Assembly (NCBI GenBank): GCA_023437485.1
Contig: JAEZGB010000141.1
Span: 1-19,173, forward strand
Reading direction: 5' to 3'
DNA length: 19,173 nt
From: Bacteroidota bacterium
GTDB taxonomy: Bacteria; Bacteroidota; Bacteroidia; Flavobacteriales; Flavobacteriaceae
Shown here one piece after another: positions 7,946 to 14,909 of the stretch (position 1 is the first letter of the stretch; the number at the start of each line of letters is the position of its first letter). The position numbers and the translations under genes are program-made. Below the pieces are notes generated by a model, which was not told the origin of the DNA, did not search any database, and worked only from the letters and a program-made list of their open reading frames with translations.

Positions 7946-10164
7946 AGACCAAGATTGATCAGGAAACTAACCTTGAGCGCGAGGTTGTCTTCAAGCCGGG
8001 TCAACTGGTTAGGGCCATAGCGGTAAAATGCCGTAAGTCCAAGCCCTTTGAAAATCTGGTTGAGTTCAAAACCGGATTCATAGTATCCTTTATCCAGGGT
8101 CTTATATGCAATGCCTTGATGTTGCCATGGCCTTTGCAAATCACCCCACGCCATTCGGGTGACAAAAACCACACGGGGTGCAATGCTTTTGGAAATCGCC
8201 AATCGCCCGGTGGAATGCTTGAGTTGCAGCATCGCATATTGGCTTGAAAAGAATTCGTTGAAATACATTGTTTCAAATGCGTTTTTACCTGCAAAGGTTA
8301 CCCGTTGGAGCAATCGGTCGCGGGTTAGGTTGTTGGGCGAAGTGTTGTAGAGGTGCGTAAGCGGTGCGTCGCCAAAAGCGTGTCCGCCCTCAATCAATAC
8401 CGATGACCGCTGCCCGTTGAGGAAGCGTTTCTCATATTCGGCGCGCAGGTCAATCTTGCCAAAGCTGAAGTCATTGCCGGCAACTTCGGGCACCGAATGG
8501 GTGAACTGAAAAGTGAATTTTGGAAAGCGCTTTTCATATTCGACGCGGCCCGAGGGGGTTTGCATAAAGTCACTGAACGGATTCCACTGCACTGAGGCCT
8601 GCGCCAGCGTCATGTCATATTTTTGGAATGATTCATCGCCAGGACGGAACACATAACCAAACAAAGGTTCGATCCGGGTTTGCTGCAATTGCCAGATGCT
8701 CTCGGTTTTGGGGATCAGGCGCGTTTCAATAAATCCCCTCCAGGTAATGTGGTGGTAAAATGTCGATACGTTGATGGGGCGCGGATCATAGAGTTTAAAA
8801 ACCCGTTTGTCCACGGTAAACGAGGTGCTGGCAATCTCGCGGATGTCGTCGGTGTAGCTGCCTCCAATCCAGGTATTTGAATATTTCCCGATTCGCGTGG
8901 CAGCACCCAGGTGGTATTTGAATTTGCCGTCTTTGGTTCCGTATGCCGAATAGCCCTCGATCCTGAATTTTTTGGAAAATCTGTCATTGGTCACACCGCC
9001 TGTCCCGAGCCGGAAACCTTCGTAATTGTTAAAGCTCAGCAGGTACCTCAGGTCAAGGTCAACCGGCCCGAAAGGCACGTAACCGTTAATGATTTTGCGG
9101 CCAAACCGGAGCTTGGTTTCAATCCTTTCCCGCGCGACGATGCTGTCCAAAGCGCGGTAGGTGTTGGCTTGGCGAACATCAAGGGTATCCCGCCGGTAGC
9201 GTTCAAAAAAGGAATCTGTACGGCCAATGGCGGCCTCAGGAACTTCGATTGACGTGTATTTTTTGCTGATGGAAACAGGCTGCCCAACTGAAATTTGCGC
9301 AAAGTCAGTGATTGATCGCAGGTAGGTGAAATCAGTGGGTTCGGGGTCGCGTACATCTGATCTTCCCGCCTGAAACCTTATAGTCCCGCCCAGGATTCGG
9401 ATATCCTCGTCATTATTTCCCTTGCGGATGGTGAATTCGCGTCCCGACGGAAACCAGATTTGCCTGCTTGGAAGCCAGTTGAATTGGTGGATCCCGACAA
9501 TGTTCAACATTCCGCTGGTGCCGATGCGGGCGTGCGCGATCGCAAAATTTTGGGCGTCGATCCAAAGCTCACCCTGAAGGCCTGCCTTTTTGCGCGAGCG
9601 TTTGTTTTTAAAGCCGATGATATAGGTTTTGCGCCCCTGAACCTGCGCCGAATCAAGCAGCTTGTAGAAATAATCGGAACGGGCATTGCCTGAAACGGGG
9701 CTGTTGTATTGCGTGCCAAACAGTTCATAGCGTTCGCGGTACAGCGAAAATGACTGAAGGTTAAAGCCCAGGATTTCATAGATGGGCTCGCGAAACCCCG
9801 ACATGCGCATTCCGGTGACCGTTTCCTTAAAGTGGGTACCGTCAAATTCCAGGCGCGAAACTTTCTCGGTTTCAAAAAGGTGCTGCCGGGTTACAAGTTT
9901 TTTGAATTTATGCAGGGTCGAATCAATCCGGATGTATTTTTTTCCGTACCAGGTGCGCTTTACAAGGGTGTCAATCTCTGCGGGAACCGATTGTGGATTG
10001 GCCGTTACGATGAGCCTTGAGTAGCTGTCCAGCGCAAAACTCTCCACCGCTTTTTGCGGGTTATTGGTGAATCTTGACGCGATGGCCTTTTCCATGATCG
10101 CGTTGGCCGGATTGTGCTGCGCGCACATCCAGAACGGAACCAGTATAAGGAAAAGGTATTTCAT
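7942..10164 (-). CDS. DUF5686-family outer-membrane protein
   Basis: A 740-residue protein with an N-terminal signal peptide (MKYLFLILVPFWMCAQ, cleavage near residue 15-16) and a long body rich in alternating, aromatic beta-strand patterns. It ends in LKVSFLINLGL, consistent with an outer-membrane beta-barrel. Segments such as YEILGFNLQSFSLY, DYFYKLLDSAQVQGRKTYIIGF and GELWIDAQNFAIAHA are typical of the DUF5686 family of Bacteroidota. Many family members are over 800 residues because a carboxypeptidase-regulatory-like domain follows the signal peptide. That domain is absent here: the mature protein begins directly with NPANAIMEKAIASRF. The function is not known. It follows pyrH-frr on the same strand but is separated from frr by a terminator hairpin, and no TAnnTTTG element is visible in front of it. 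Confidence 0.85.
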   Translation of the reverse strand: MKYLFLILVPFWMCAQHNPANAIMEKAIASRFTNNPQKAVESFALDSYSRLIVTANPQSVPAEIDTLVKRTWYGKKYIRIDSTLHKFKKLVTRQHLFETEKVSRLEFDGTHFKETVTGMRMSGFREPIYEILGFNLQSFSLYRERYELFGTQYNSPVSGNARSDYFYKLLDSAQVQGRKTYIIGFKNKRSRKKAGLQGELWIDAQNFAIAHARIGTSGMLNIVGIHQFNWLPSRQIWFPSGREFTIRKGNNDEDIRILGGTIRFQAGRSDVRDPEPTDFTYLRSITDFAQISVGQPVSISKKYTSIEVPEAAIGRTDSFFERYRRDTLDVRQANTYRALDSIVARERIETKLRFGRKIINGYVPFGPVDLDLRYLLSFNNYEGFRLGTGGVTNDRFSKKFRIEGYSAYGTKDGKFKYHLGAATRIGKYSNTWIGGSYTDDIREIASTSFTVDKRVFKLYDPRPINVSTFYHHITWRGFIETRLIPKTESIWQLQQTRIEPLFGYVFRPGDESFQKYDMTLAQASVQWNPFSDFMQTPSGRVEYEKRFPKFTFQFTHSVPEVAGNDFSFGKIDLRAEYEKRFLNGQRSSVLIEGGHAFGDAPLTHLYNTSPNNLTRDRLLQRVTFAGKNAFETMYFNEFFSSQYAMLQLKHSTGRLAISKSIAPRVVFVTRMAWGDLQRPWQHQGIAYKTLDKGYYESGFELNQIFKGLGLTAFYRYGPNQLTRLEDNLALKVSFLINLGL

Positions 10165-10170
10165 GGCTAA

Positions 10171-10204
10171 ATAAAAAATCCGTCCACGGCGGCCGGGACG
10201 GATT
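10171..10204 (-). terminator. Terminator behind frr, just before the DUF5686 start
   Basis: On the minus strand AATCCGTCC (10204-10196) pairs with GGACGGATT (10185-10177) around a 10-base GC-rich loop, and the stem runs into T-rich sequence (TTTTTTATTT). The T-tract ends about 6 bases before the DUF5686 ATG at 10164. Confidence 0.85.
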
Positions 10205-10224
10205 GAATTAACGTTATTTTGTCA

Positions 10225-10788
10225 TCAGACTTTCATGATTTCGGCTTCCTTGATGGCAAGCAGGTCGTCAATTTTTTTGATATAGCTGTTGGTGAGGCTT
10301 TGAACCTCTTCTTCCGCGCTTTTGCAAACGTCTTCAGAAAGGCCCGATTTCTCGAGTTTCTTGATCTCGGTATTGGCGTCCTTACGAGAGTTACGGATCC
10401 CGATCTTGGCATCTTCGGCCTCTGATTTAGCCTGCTTGGCCAGGTCGCGGCGGCGTTCCTCGGTAAGCGGCGGCACGCTGATGATGATGTTGTCGCCGTT
10501 GTTCATGGGATTGAATCCCAGGTTTGCCACCTGGATGGCCTTCTCAATGGTATGGAGCATGTTTTTTTCCCAAGGCTGGATGGTGATGGTGCGCGCGTCG
10601 GGAATATTGATGTTGGCCACCTGTGAAATGGGCGTCGCCGACCCGTAATAGTCTACGAAAACACCGCCGATCATTGCCGGCGAGGCCTTGCCCGCGCGGA
10701 TGTTGAGGAACTCCTTTTCAAGGTGCGCGATGGAATTGTTCATGGCCTCCTTTGTAGAATCCAGGATAAAGTCTATTTCTTCTTCCAT
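10225..10788 (-). CDS. frr: Ribosome recycling factor
   Basis: A 187-residue protein, the normal size for RRF (about 185). With EF-G it splits post-termination ribosomes. Signatures include HLEKEFLNIRAGKASP near the N-terminus, the domain II segment DARTITIQPWEKNMLHTIEKAI, and the C-terminal helical stretch VPPLTEERRRDLAKQAKSEAEDAKIGIRN, here rich in charged residues. The start is an ATG at 10788. The gene ends with two stop codons in a row (TGATGA). It lies 118 bases downstream of pyrH on the same strand, the usual pyrH-frr order. No good promoter is visible in that gap, which is largely a dispersed repeat, so co-transcription with pyrH is likely. Confidence 0.97.
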   Translation of the reverse strand: MEEEIDFILDSTKEAMNNSIAHLEKEFLNIRAGKASPAMIGGVFVDYYGSATPISQVANINIPDARTITIQPWEKNMLHTIEKAIQVANLGFNPMNNGDNIIISVPPLTEERRRDLAKQAKSEAEDAKIGIRNSRKDANTEIKKLEKSGLSEDVCKSAEEEVQSLTNSYIKKIDDLLAIKEAEIMKV

Positions 10789-10831
10789 TGTTTATCTCGT
10801 TTACCGAATGTTCAATTTTTATTGTTGGCCC

Positions 10832-10911
10832 TAGCCCCGATGGAAGCGGCATCCTTTTTTGTGGCGCAAGCCCTAAAAAGATACAGCGGACAGCGGGTTA
10901 AAGCTCCTAAA
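10832..10911 (-). repeat. Dispersed hairpin repeat, copy A (pyrH-frr gap)
   Basis: Read on the minus strand this 80-base element begins TTTAGGAGCTTT, which includes the pyrH stop codon. It continues with CCCGCTGTCCGCTGTATC, T5, a short GC loop region (GGC TTGC GCC), A6, GGATGCCGCTTCCATCGGGG and CTA. Pairings are CCCG with CGGG, GTAT with ATGC, T5 with the A-run, and GGC with GCC, giving a long interrupted hairpin. A second copy with the same arms lies at 15918-16010. The left arms (CCCG to T5) differ at 2 of 23 bases and the right arms at 3 of 29. Confidence 0.85.
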
Positions 10912-11614
10912 CGCTTACAACCGTACCCACGTTTTCGCCCTCGCAGATGCGCAACAGGTTGCCGGTGCGGTTCATGTCAAAGACCACGATGGGCAGCCGG
11001 TTTTCAAGGCTGAGCGTGAAGGCCGTGGTGTCCATGACGTTGAGCCCCTTGCGGATCACATCGTCAAAAGAAATGGTGTCATACTTTACGGCATCGGAGT
11101 TTTTTTCAGGGTCAGAAGTGTAAACTCCGTCAACGCGGGTTCCCTTGAGGATGACATCGGCGTTGATCTCCACACCGCGCAAAACTGCTGCGGTATCAGT
11201 GGTGAAGTACGGATTCCCGGTTCCGGCACCGAAGATGACAATTCGGCCCTTTTCAAGGTGGCGCACCGCACGACGCTTGATGTAGGGCTCGGCTATGGCC
11301 TCGATTTTGAGCGCGGTTTGAAGGCGGGTAAGCATGCCTCTATCTTCAAGTGCGCCTTGGAGCGCCATTCCGTTAATGACCGTTGCAAGCATTCCCATGT
11401 AATCGCCCTGAACGCGGTCCATCCCATTTGAAGCGCCTGAAACGCCGCGAAAAATGTTTCCGCCGCCAATCACGATGGCTACCTGAACGCCTTTTTGGTG
11501 AATCTGCCAGATTTCTTCGGCGTATTGTGCCAGACGGGCAGGGTCAATGCCGTATTGCCGGTCACCCATCAGGGCCTCGCCGCTAAGTTTGAGCAGGATT
11601 CTTTTATATTTCAT
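10907..11614 (-). CDS. pyrH: UMP kinase
   Basis: A 235-residue bacterial UMP kinase of the amino-acid-kinase family, which makes UDP from UMP and ATP in pyrimidine nucleotide synthesis. Signatures are KRILLKLSGEALMG at the N-terminus (phosphate binding), IVIGGGNIFRG, QGDYMGMLATVINGMAL, FGAGTGNPYFTTDTAA and KGTRVDGVYTSDP. The length is typical and no domain is missing. The ATG at 11614 follows a well-formed promoter. It is the first gene of the minus-strand pyrH-frr unit. Its TAG stop codon forms the edge of the dispersed repeat copy A. Confidence 0.97.
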   Translation of the reverse strand: MKYKRILLKLSGEALMGDRQYGIDPARLAQYAEEIWQIHQKGVQVAIVIGGGNIFRGVSGASNGMDRVQGDYMGMLATVINGMALQGALEDRGMLTRLQTALKIEAIAEPYIKRRAVRHLEKGRIVIFGAGTGNPYFTTDTAAVLRGVEINADVILKGTRVDGVYTSDPEKNSDAVKYDTISFDDVIRKGLNVMDTTAFTLSLENRLPIVVFDMNRTGNLLRICEGENVGTVVSV

Positions 11615-11636
11615 GGGGTAGTTGCGTTAAGTTGTG

Positions 11637-11664
11637 CAAATATAGTCAAAAGGACATTTTGCAA
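11637..11664 (-). promoter_or_regulatory. Promoter of pyrH (-33 TTG, 17-base spacer, -7 TATATTTG)
   Basis: On the minus strand TTG (11664-11662) is followed after 17 bases by TATATTTG (11644-11637). This matches the flavobacterial consensus TTG-N17-23-TAnnTTTG. The predicted leader is about 16 bases. Confidence 0.75.
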
Positions 11665-11701
11665 TATGACCGAAATCAATTTTTAAGAAGGGGAAAAGGG
11701 C

Positions 11702-11709
11702 TAAATTTG
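11702..11709 (+). promoter_or_regulatory. Flavobacterial -7 element of the thioredoxin-like gene
   Basis: TAAATTTG matches TAnnTTTG, ending 16 bases before the ATG at 11726. No TTG lies at the expected -33 position (a run of T at 11680-11684 instead). It is divergent from the pyrH promoter about 40 bases away. Confidence 0.6.
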
Positions 11710-11725
11710 CCTCAAATTCATTGTG

Positions 11726-12334
11726 ATGGAAACGATTATTTTGGCCAGCCTTGCCAGGGCCGTATCTTATACTGACTACCGAAAGACCGTGACCGGGCTT
11801 CTGGAACAGGGACTTTCTTCGGGACATGTTCAAAGCGAAGAGCTGACTCATTACTCGCTGCTTAACCAAACGCGCATGAACCGGATCGAGAAGACCGTGA
11901 AAGCCGATCCTGGGATTGTTGTGGAACTTAACTCCCTGCGGGGCAAGTACACCTGGCTGGTAATTTCGGAAGGTTGGTGTGGCGACGCGGCGCAGATTGT
12001 GCCGGTAATCAATACCCTTGCAGAGTTGGTGCCGGCCATTGATCTCAAAATTCTTTTCCGCGATGACAATCCTGAAATTATGGACCTGTTTCTCACCAAC
12101 GGCAGCCGTTCTATTCCCAAGTTGATAGTTCTTGATAGCGAGGGCAAGGTGCTGGGGCACTGGGGGCCGCGTCCTCAGGGCGCGGTGGATTTGATTGCCA
12201 GGCACAAAGCCCAGAAAGGCGTGGTTGATGAAGAGGCTAAGACGGAATTGCAACTTTGGTATCTTCATGATAAAGGGCTTTCCACTCAACAGGAGCTGGC
12301 CCGGTTGATGGCGGAGATTGGGGCTAAAAATTAA
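11726..12334 (+). CDS. Thioredoxin-fold family protein with WCGDA in place of CxxC
   Basis: A 202-residue cytosolic protein without signal peptide or membrane segment. The core (about residues 70-150) has the thioredoxin pattern: YTWLVISEGWCGDAAQIVPVINTLAE, then LKILFRDDNPEIMDLFLTNG, then the cis-proline-type segment SRSIPKLIVLDSEGKVLGHWGPRP. The active-site region is WCGDA, with one cysteine and no resolving partner. This fits the Thioredoxin_9-like group rather than a classical disulfide reductase. A helical N-terminal extension of about 65 residues precedes it. The redox partner and role are unknown. I chose the ATG at 11726 over a GTG one codon upstream. The last 11 bases overlap the end of the convergent outer-membrane protein gene. 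Confidence 0.85.
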   Translation: METIILASLARAVSYTDYRKTVTGLLEQGLSSGHVQSEELTHYSLLNQTRMNRIEKTVKADPGIVVELNSLRGKYTWLVISEGWCGDAAQIVPVINTLAELVPAIDLKILFRDDNPEIMDLFLTNGSRSIPKLIVLDSEGKVLGHWGPRPQGAVDLIARHKAQKGVVDEEAKTELQLWYLHDKGLSTQQELARLMAEIGAKN

Positions 12335-12907
12335 TGATTCCGCCAACTGAAAAATTTGTGATTGCGGTCATGCCCTTGTAATTCATACCGTACTGCGAAA
12401 GTTCCAGAAGGGCGGCACCGTTGTGGTCCCCAAATCCGACCCCAATTTTCCTGTACGTTCCGCTCAGGCCGTTTCGCCCCAGCGCAAAACTCCTTCCCAA
12501 TCCAACGCTAGCTAAAAAGTGGTTGCCGTTGGGCGTGGGTGCTAATGCGGTGAAATCAGCCATGCAGGCGCCATTACCAGTTTGTGATCCAACCTTGACT
12601 CAATGCCGCCCGCCAGTCCAAGGATGAATAATCGGGAGATGCGGACTCCGGCCCCGGCGCGAATGTTCAGGCCTGCCGGAAGGAACCACGGGTTGGAATC
12701 GTCATCATCAAGGTGGTTGTGTTCATATTCGTTCCAATATGGATTGCCGACAATGGGAACGGCGAACTCAACCTTGAAAACCATTGTGCGGGCAGCAAGC
12801 CTGGCTCCACGTTCAGGCGGATTTCGAACCGCGCTAAGGGAGTCGCGTTCCTGTGCGTGGCCAATGCATGGAATTAAAAGGCTCCAAACAATCAACCATT
12901 TCCTCAT
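12324..12907 (-). pseudogene. Small outer-membrane beta-barrel-like protein gene, frameshifted
   Basis: Two overlapping minus-strand frames together make one sensible secreted protein of about 195 residues. The first, from the ATG at 12907, has a signal peptide (MRKWLIVWSLLIPCIGHAQE) and runs to RLDHKLVMAPAWLISPH, stopping at 12542. The second runs from about 12563 (MADFTALAPTPNGNHF) through SVGLGRSFALG and YRKIGVGFGDHNG to FSVGGIINF, stopping at 12324. The second part has the glycine/aromatic strand pattern of a small porin-like barrel and no signal peptide of its own. Joining them needs a single-base shift near 12560-12600. No classical slippery heptamer is visible there. It may be a true pseudogene, a sequencing error, or less likely two coupled ORFs. 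A near-match -7 element (TACCTTTA) lies upstream of 12907. Confidence 0.6.
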
Positions 12908-12981
12908 AAGGTTGTTAAGTCTGGTAAAGGTAGGGATGGCGAAAGTGGATATGTGCGGGAATACCGTCAAATTTATTCGGT

Positions 12982-13014
12982 AGACCTCAAAGGTTTTAAA
13001 AACCTTTGAGGTCT
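12982..13014. repeat. 33-bp near-perfect palindrome
   Basis: AGACCTCAAAGGTTTT is followed by one A and then by its reverse complement AAAACCTTTGAGGTCT, giving a 16-bp stem with a 1-base centre. Fifteen bases of it (ACCTCAAAGGTTTTA) recur at 18912-18926 behind leuS. It lies in the gap between the frameshifted outer-membrane gene start and the truB stop. It may be a dispersed element, and its RNA could form a strong hairpin on either strand. Confidence 0.85.
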
Positions 13015-13026
13015 TGCACGCCTGCG

Positions 13027-13060
13027 CCCGATAAAAATTATTACCGGAAATTTTTACGGG
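13027..13060 (-). terminator. AT-rich hairpin downstream of truB, possible terminator
   Basis: On the plus strand CCCG (13027-13030), a bulged A, and TAAAAATT (13032-13039) pair with AATTTTTA (13049-13056) and CGGG (13057-13060). On the minus strand the 3' side of the stem itself supplies a T-rich run, so it could end the ftsX-truB transcript about 45 bases after truB. It does not have a separate clean T-tail. A perfect 14-bp palindrome, GCATTTTAAAATGC, lies closer to truB at 13079-13092. Confidence 0.45.
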
Positions 13061-13103
13061 AACCCCGTATCATTAACAGCATTTTAAAATGCAACTTTGT
13101 TTC

Positions 13104-13799
13104 TCAGCCAAATTGCGTTTCGAATGTTTCCGGAGTCAATGCATCAGCCACATCATAATTCCCAATTTTGGTCCGTCGCAATGCGGTCAAATGCGCACCG
13201 CTTTCCAGCGCAAGGCCAAAATCATAGGCGATCGAGCGGATGTAAGTGCCTTTGCTGCAAAGTATCCGAAACTCCACTCGTGGCATATCAATATTGGTAA
13301 TCTCAAATTCATGGATGGTGGTAGGGCGTGCCGCAATTTCCACTTCCTCACCGGCGCGGGCGTGTTCATAAAGCCTTTTTCCATCTTTTTTTATTGCCGA
13401 GAAAATGGGAGGTTTTTGCATGATTATACCCGTCATTTGGAGGGCAACGGCGTGAATCATTTGAGGCGTAATGTGCTCAACTGGAAAAGTGCGGTCAACC
13501 TGGGTTTCCAAATCATAGCTGGGCGTGGTGGACCCCAGGGTGAAGGTTCCCGTGTATTCTTTTGGTTGCCCCTGCAGTTCCTCAATGCGTTTGGTGAACT
13601 TTCCCGTGCAAACCAACAGCAGCCCGCTGGCCAACGGATCAAGGGTCCCGGCGTGGCCAATCTTGATTTTCTTGATTCCAAGTTTGGACTTCAGCAACCA
13701 CTTTAGTTTGTTGACTGCCTGAAATGAACTCCAGCCAAGAGGTTTGTCAATCAGCAGGACTTTGCCGGCCAAAAATTCATCGGGAACGGCGTTATCCAT
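13104..13799 (-). CDS. truB: tRNA pseudouridine(55) synthase
   Basis: A 231-residue pseudouridine synthase that modifies U55 in the T-loop of tRNAs. The catalytic aspartate is D54 in IGHAGTLDPLASGLL, preceded by VLLIDKPLGWSSFQAVNKL. Further family motifs are YTGTFTLGSTTPSYDLETQ, MQKPPIFSAIKKDGKRLYEHAR and CSKGTYIRSIAYDFG. The C-terminal PUA domain of E. coli TruB (314 residues) is missing, which I believe is usual in Bacteroidota. I chose the ATG at 13799, where ATGGATAA overlaps the uppP stop codon by 8 bases. The frame is open 13 codons further but that part is the uppP C-terminus. Last gene of the ftsX operon. Confidence 0.96.
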   Translation of the reverse strand: MDNAVPDEFLAGKVLLIDKPLGWSSFQAVNKLKWLLKSKLGIKKIKIGHAGTLDPLASGLLLVCTGKFTKRIEELQGQPKEYTGTFTLGSTTPSYDLETQVDRTFPVEHITPQMIHAVALQMTGIIMQKPPIFSAIKKDGKRLYEHARAGEEVEIAARPTTIHEFEITNIDMPRVEFRILCSKGTYIRSIAYDFGLALESGAHLTALRRTKIGNYDVADALTPETFETQFG

Positions 13800-14598
13800 T
13801 GTAAGAGAAATAAACCAGCAGTATGATCCCCGCGGCAATTCGGTAATATCCCCAGGGCTTGAATCCGTATTTTTTGATTACGTTGATAAAGAGCCGAATG
13901 GCGAGAATTGCCACCACAAAAGCAATCGCATTGCCAATAAGGAAAACCAAAAGGTTGTTTCCTTGGTCCAGCATCTGGTAACCTTTGAGCCCACTATCGG
14001 TGTAGGTTTTGATGAAGATTGAATAGGTGGATACCGCCAGCATTGTAGGAACCGCCAAAAAGAATGAAAATTCGGCGGCGGTTTCACGTGTGAGCCCTTG
14101 TTGCATTCCGCCAATGATTGACGCCGCCGACCGGCTTGTTCCCGGCATCATCGCCAGGCATTGCCAAAAACCAATGGTTACGGCCTTTTTTATTGAGATC
14201 TCCTCTTCGGCATAAACAACGGGATTCTTAAAATAGTCGTCAAGGAACAGCAGCAGGATTCCGCCGGCAATGAGCGTTATGGCAATGGGAATGGGTTCAC
14301 CCAGGATCGCGTCGATATAATCGTCAAAAATATAGCCCAAAACCAGGGCCGGCAATACCGCTGCAGCCAGTTTGACATAAAAATTCAGGCGGCTGAAGTT
14401 TAGGAATTTCCGCCAGTACAGCACGATCACCGCCAGGATTGCGCCCAATTGGATCGAGACCTGGAAAAGCTTTACGAAATCCTGATCCTGAATCCCAAAA
14501 TACGAACTCGCAAAGATCATATGGGCAGTTGAAGACACCGGCAGATATTCGGTGAGGCCTTCAATTATGGCAATAACAATGGCGTGGAAAATATCCAT
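13792..14598 (-). CDS. uppP: Undecaprenyl-diphosphatase (BacA family)
   Basis: A 268-residue multi-pass inner-membrane enzyme that dephosphorylates undecaprenyl diphosphate to recycle the lipid carrier for peptidoglycan and other surface polymers; it can confer bacitracin tolerance. Both signature regions are present: E13 and E17 in IEGLTEYLPVSSTAH with the following SS and H26, and the arginine in MMPGTSRSAASIIGGMQ. The length matches the family (about 265-275). It starts 23 bases after the DUF3098 stop codon and overlaps truB by 8 bases, so the block is transcribed as one unit. Confidence 0.96.
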   Translation of the reverse strand: MDIFHAIVIAIIEGLTEYLPVSSTAHMIFASSYFGIQDQDFVKLFQVSIQLGAILAVIVLYWRKFLNFSRLNFYVKLAAAVLPALVLGYIFDDYIDAILGEPIPIAITLIAGGILLLFLDDYFKNPVVYAEEEISIKKAVTIGFWQCLAMMPGTSRSAASIIGGMQQGLTRETAAEFSFFLAVPTMLAVSTYSIFIKTYTDSGLKGYQMLDQGNNLLVFLIGNAIAFVVAILAIRLFINVIKKYGFKPWGYYRIAAGIILLVYFSYNG

Positions 14599-14621
14599 CG
14601 GCAGATAATTTTAAGGGGATG

Positions 14622-14870
14622 TTATTTTTTTGGGTTCCTGACAATGGACCAAATCGTGATCCCAAAACCAATCAGGACCACTGTCGGCGCAAGCCTGATC
14701 CTCCTGAAATTGAAGATATCCTCATTGAAAACGTTCGGATCTTCATTTCCACCACCGGCCATCAGAATAAACCCCAGCGCGATTACGCCAAGGCCCGCAA
14801 GCAAAATCTTGTAATTTATGGCCTCAAAAAGGAATTCCTGCTTCTGTTCGTTATCGGTCTCTTTTCCCAT
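14622..14870 (-). CDS. DUF3098-family small membrane protein
   Basis: An 82-residue protein with two predicted membrane helices: about residues 21-40 (KILLAGLGVIALGFILMAGG) and 60-77 (APTVVLIGFGITIWSIV). A hydrophilic loop NEDPNVFNEDIFNFRRIRL separates them. This is the architecture and sequence pattern of DUF3098, found in Bacteroidota between ftsX and uppP. It has no known function. Its position, 39 bases after ftsX and 23 bases before uppP, suggests a cell-envelope or division role, but that is inferred from context only. Confidence 0.88.
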   Translation of the reverse strand: MGKETDNEQKQEFLFEAINYKILLAGLGVIALGFILMAGGGNEDPNVFNEDIFNFRRIRLAPTVVLIGFGITIWSIVRNPKK

Positions 14871-14909
14871 GGGCTAAATATTTTGATTGGTCCGGTCCAA
14901 TGTCAGTTT

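Noticed and set aside
7672..8247. Plus-strand frame of 191 codons
   Set aside because: It overlaps the SMR gene in another frame and the DUF5686 gene antisense. Composition is not protein-like.
11627..12346. Long minus-strand frame of 239 codons
   Set aside because: It is a shadow opposite the thioredoxin-like gene, with no signal peptide or family motif. The plus frame has the promoter and the thioredoxin pattern.
13089..13706. Plus-strand frame of 205 codons
   Set aside because: It is antisense to truB, which has an intact catalytic motif. No promoter element or protein family is seen for the plus frame.
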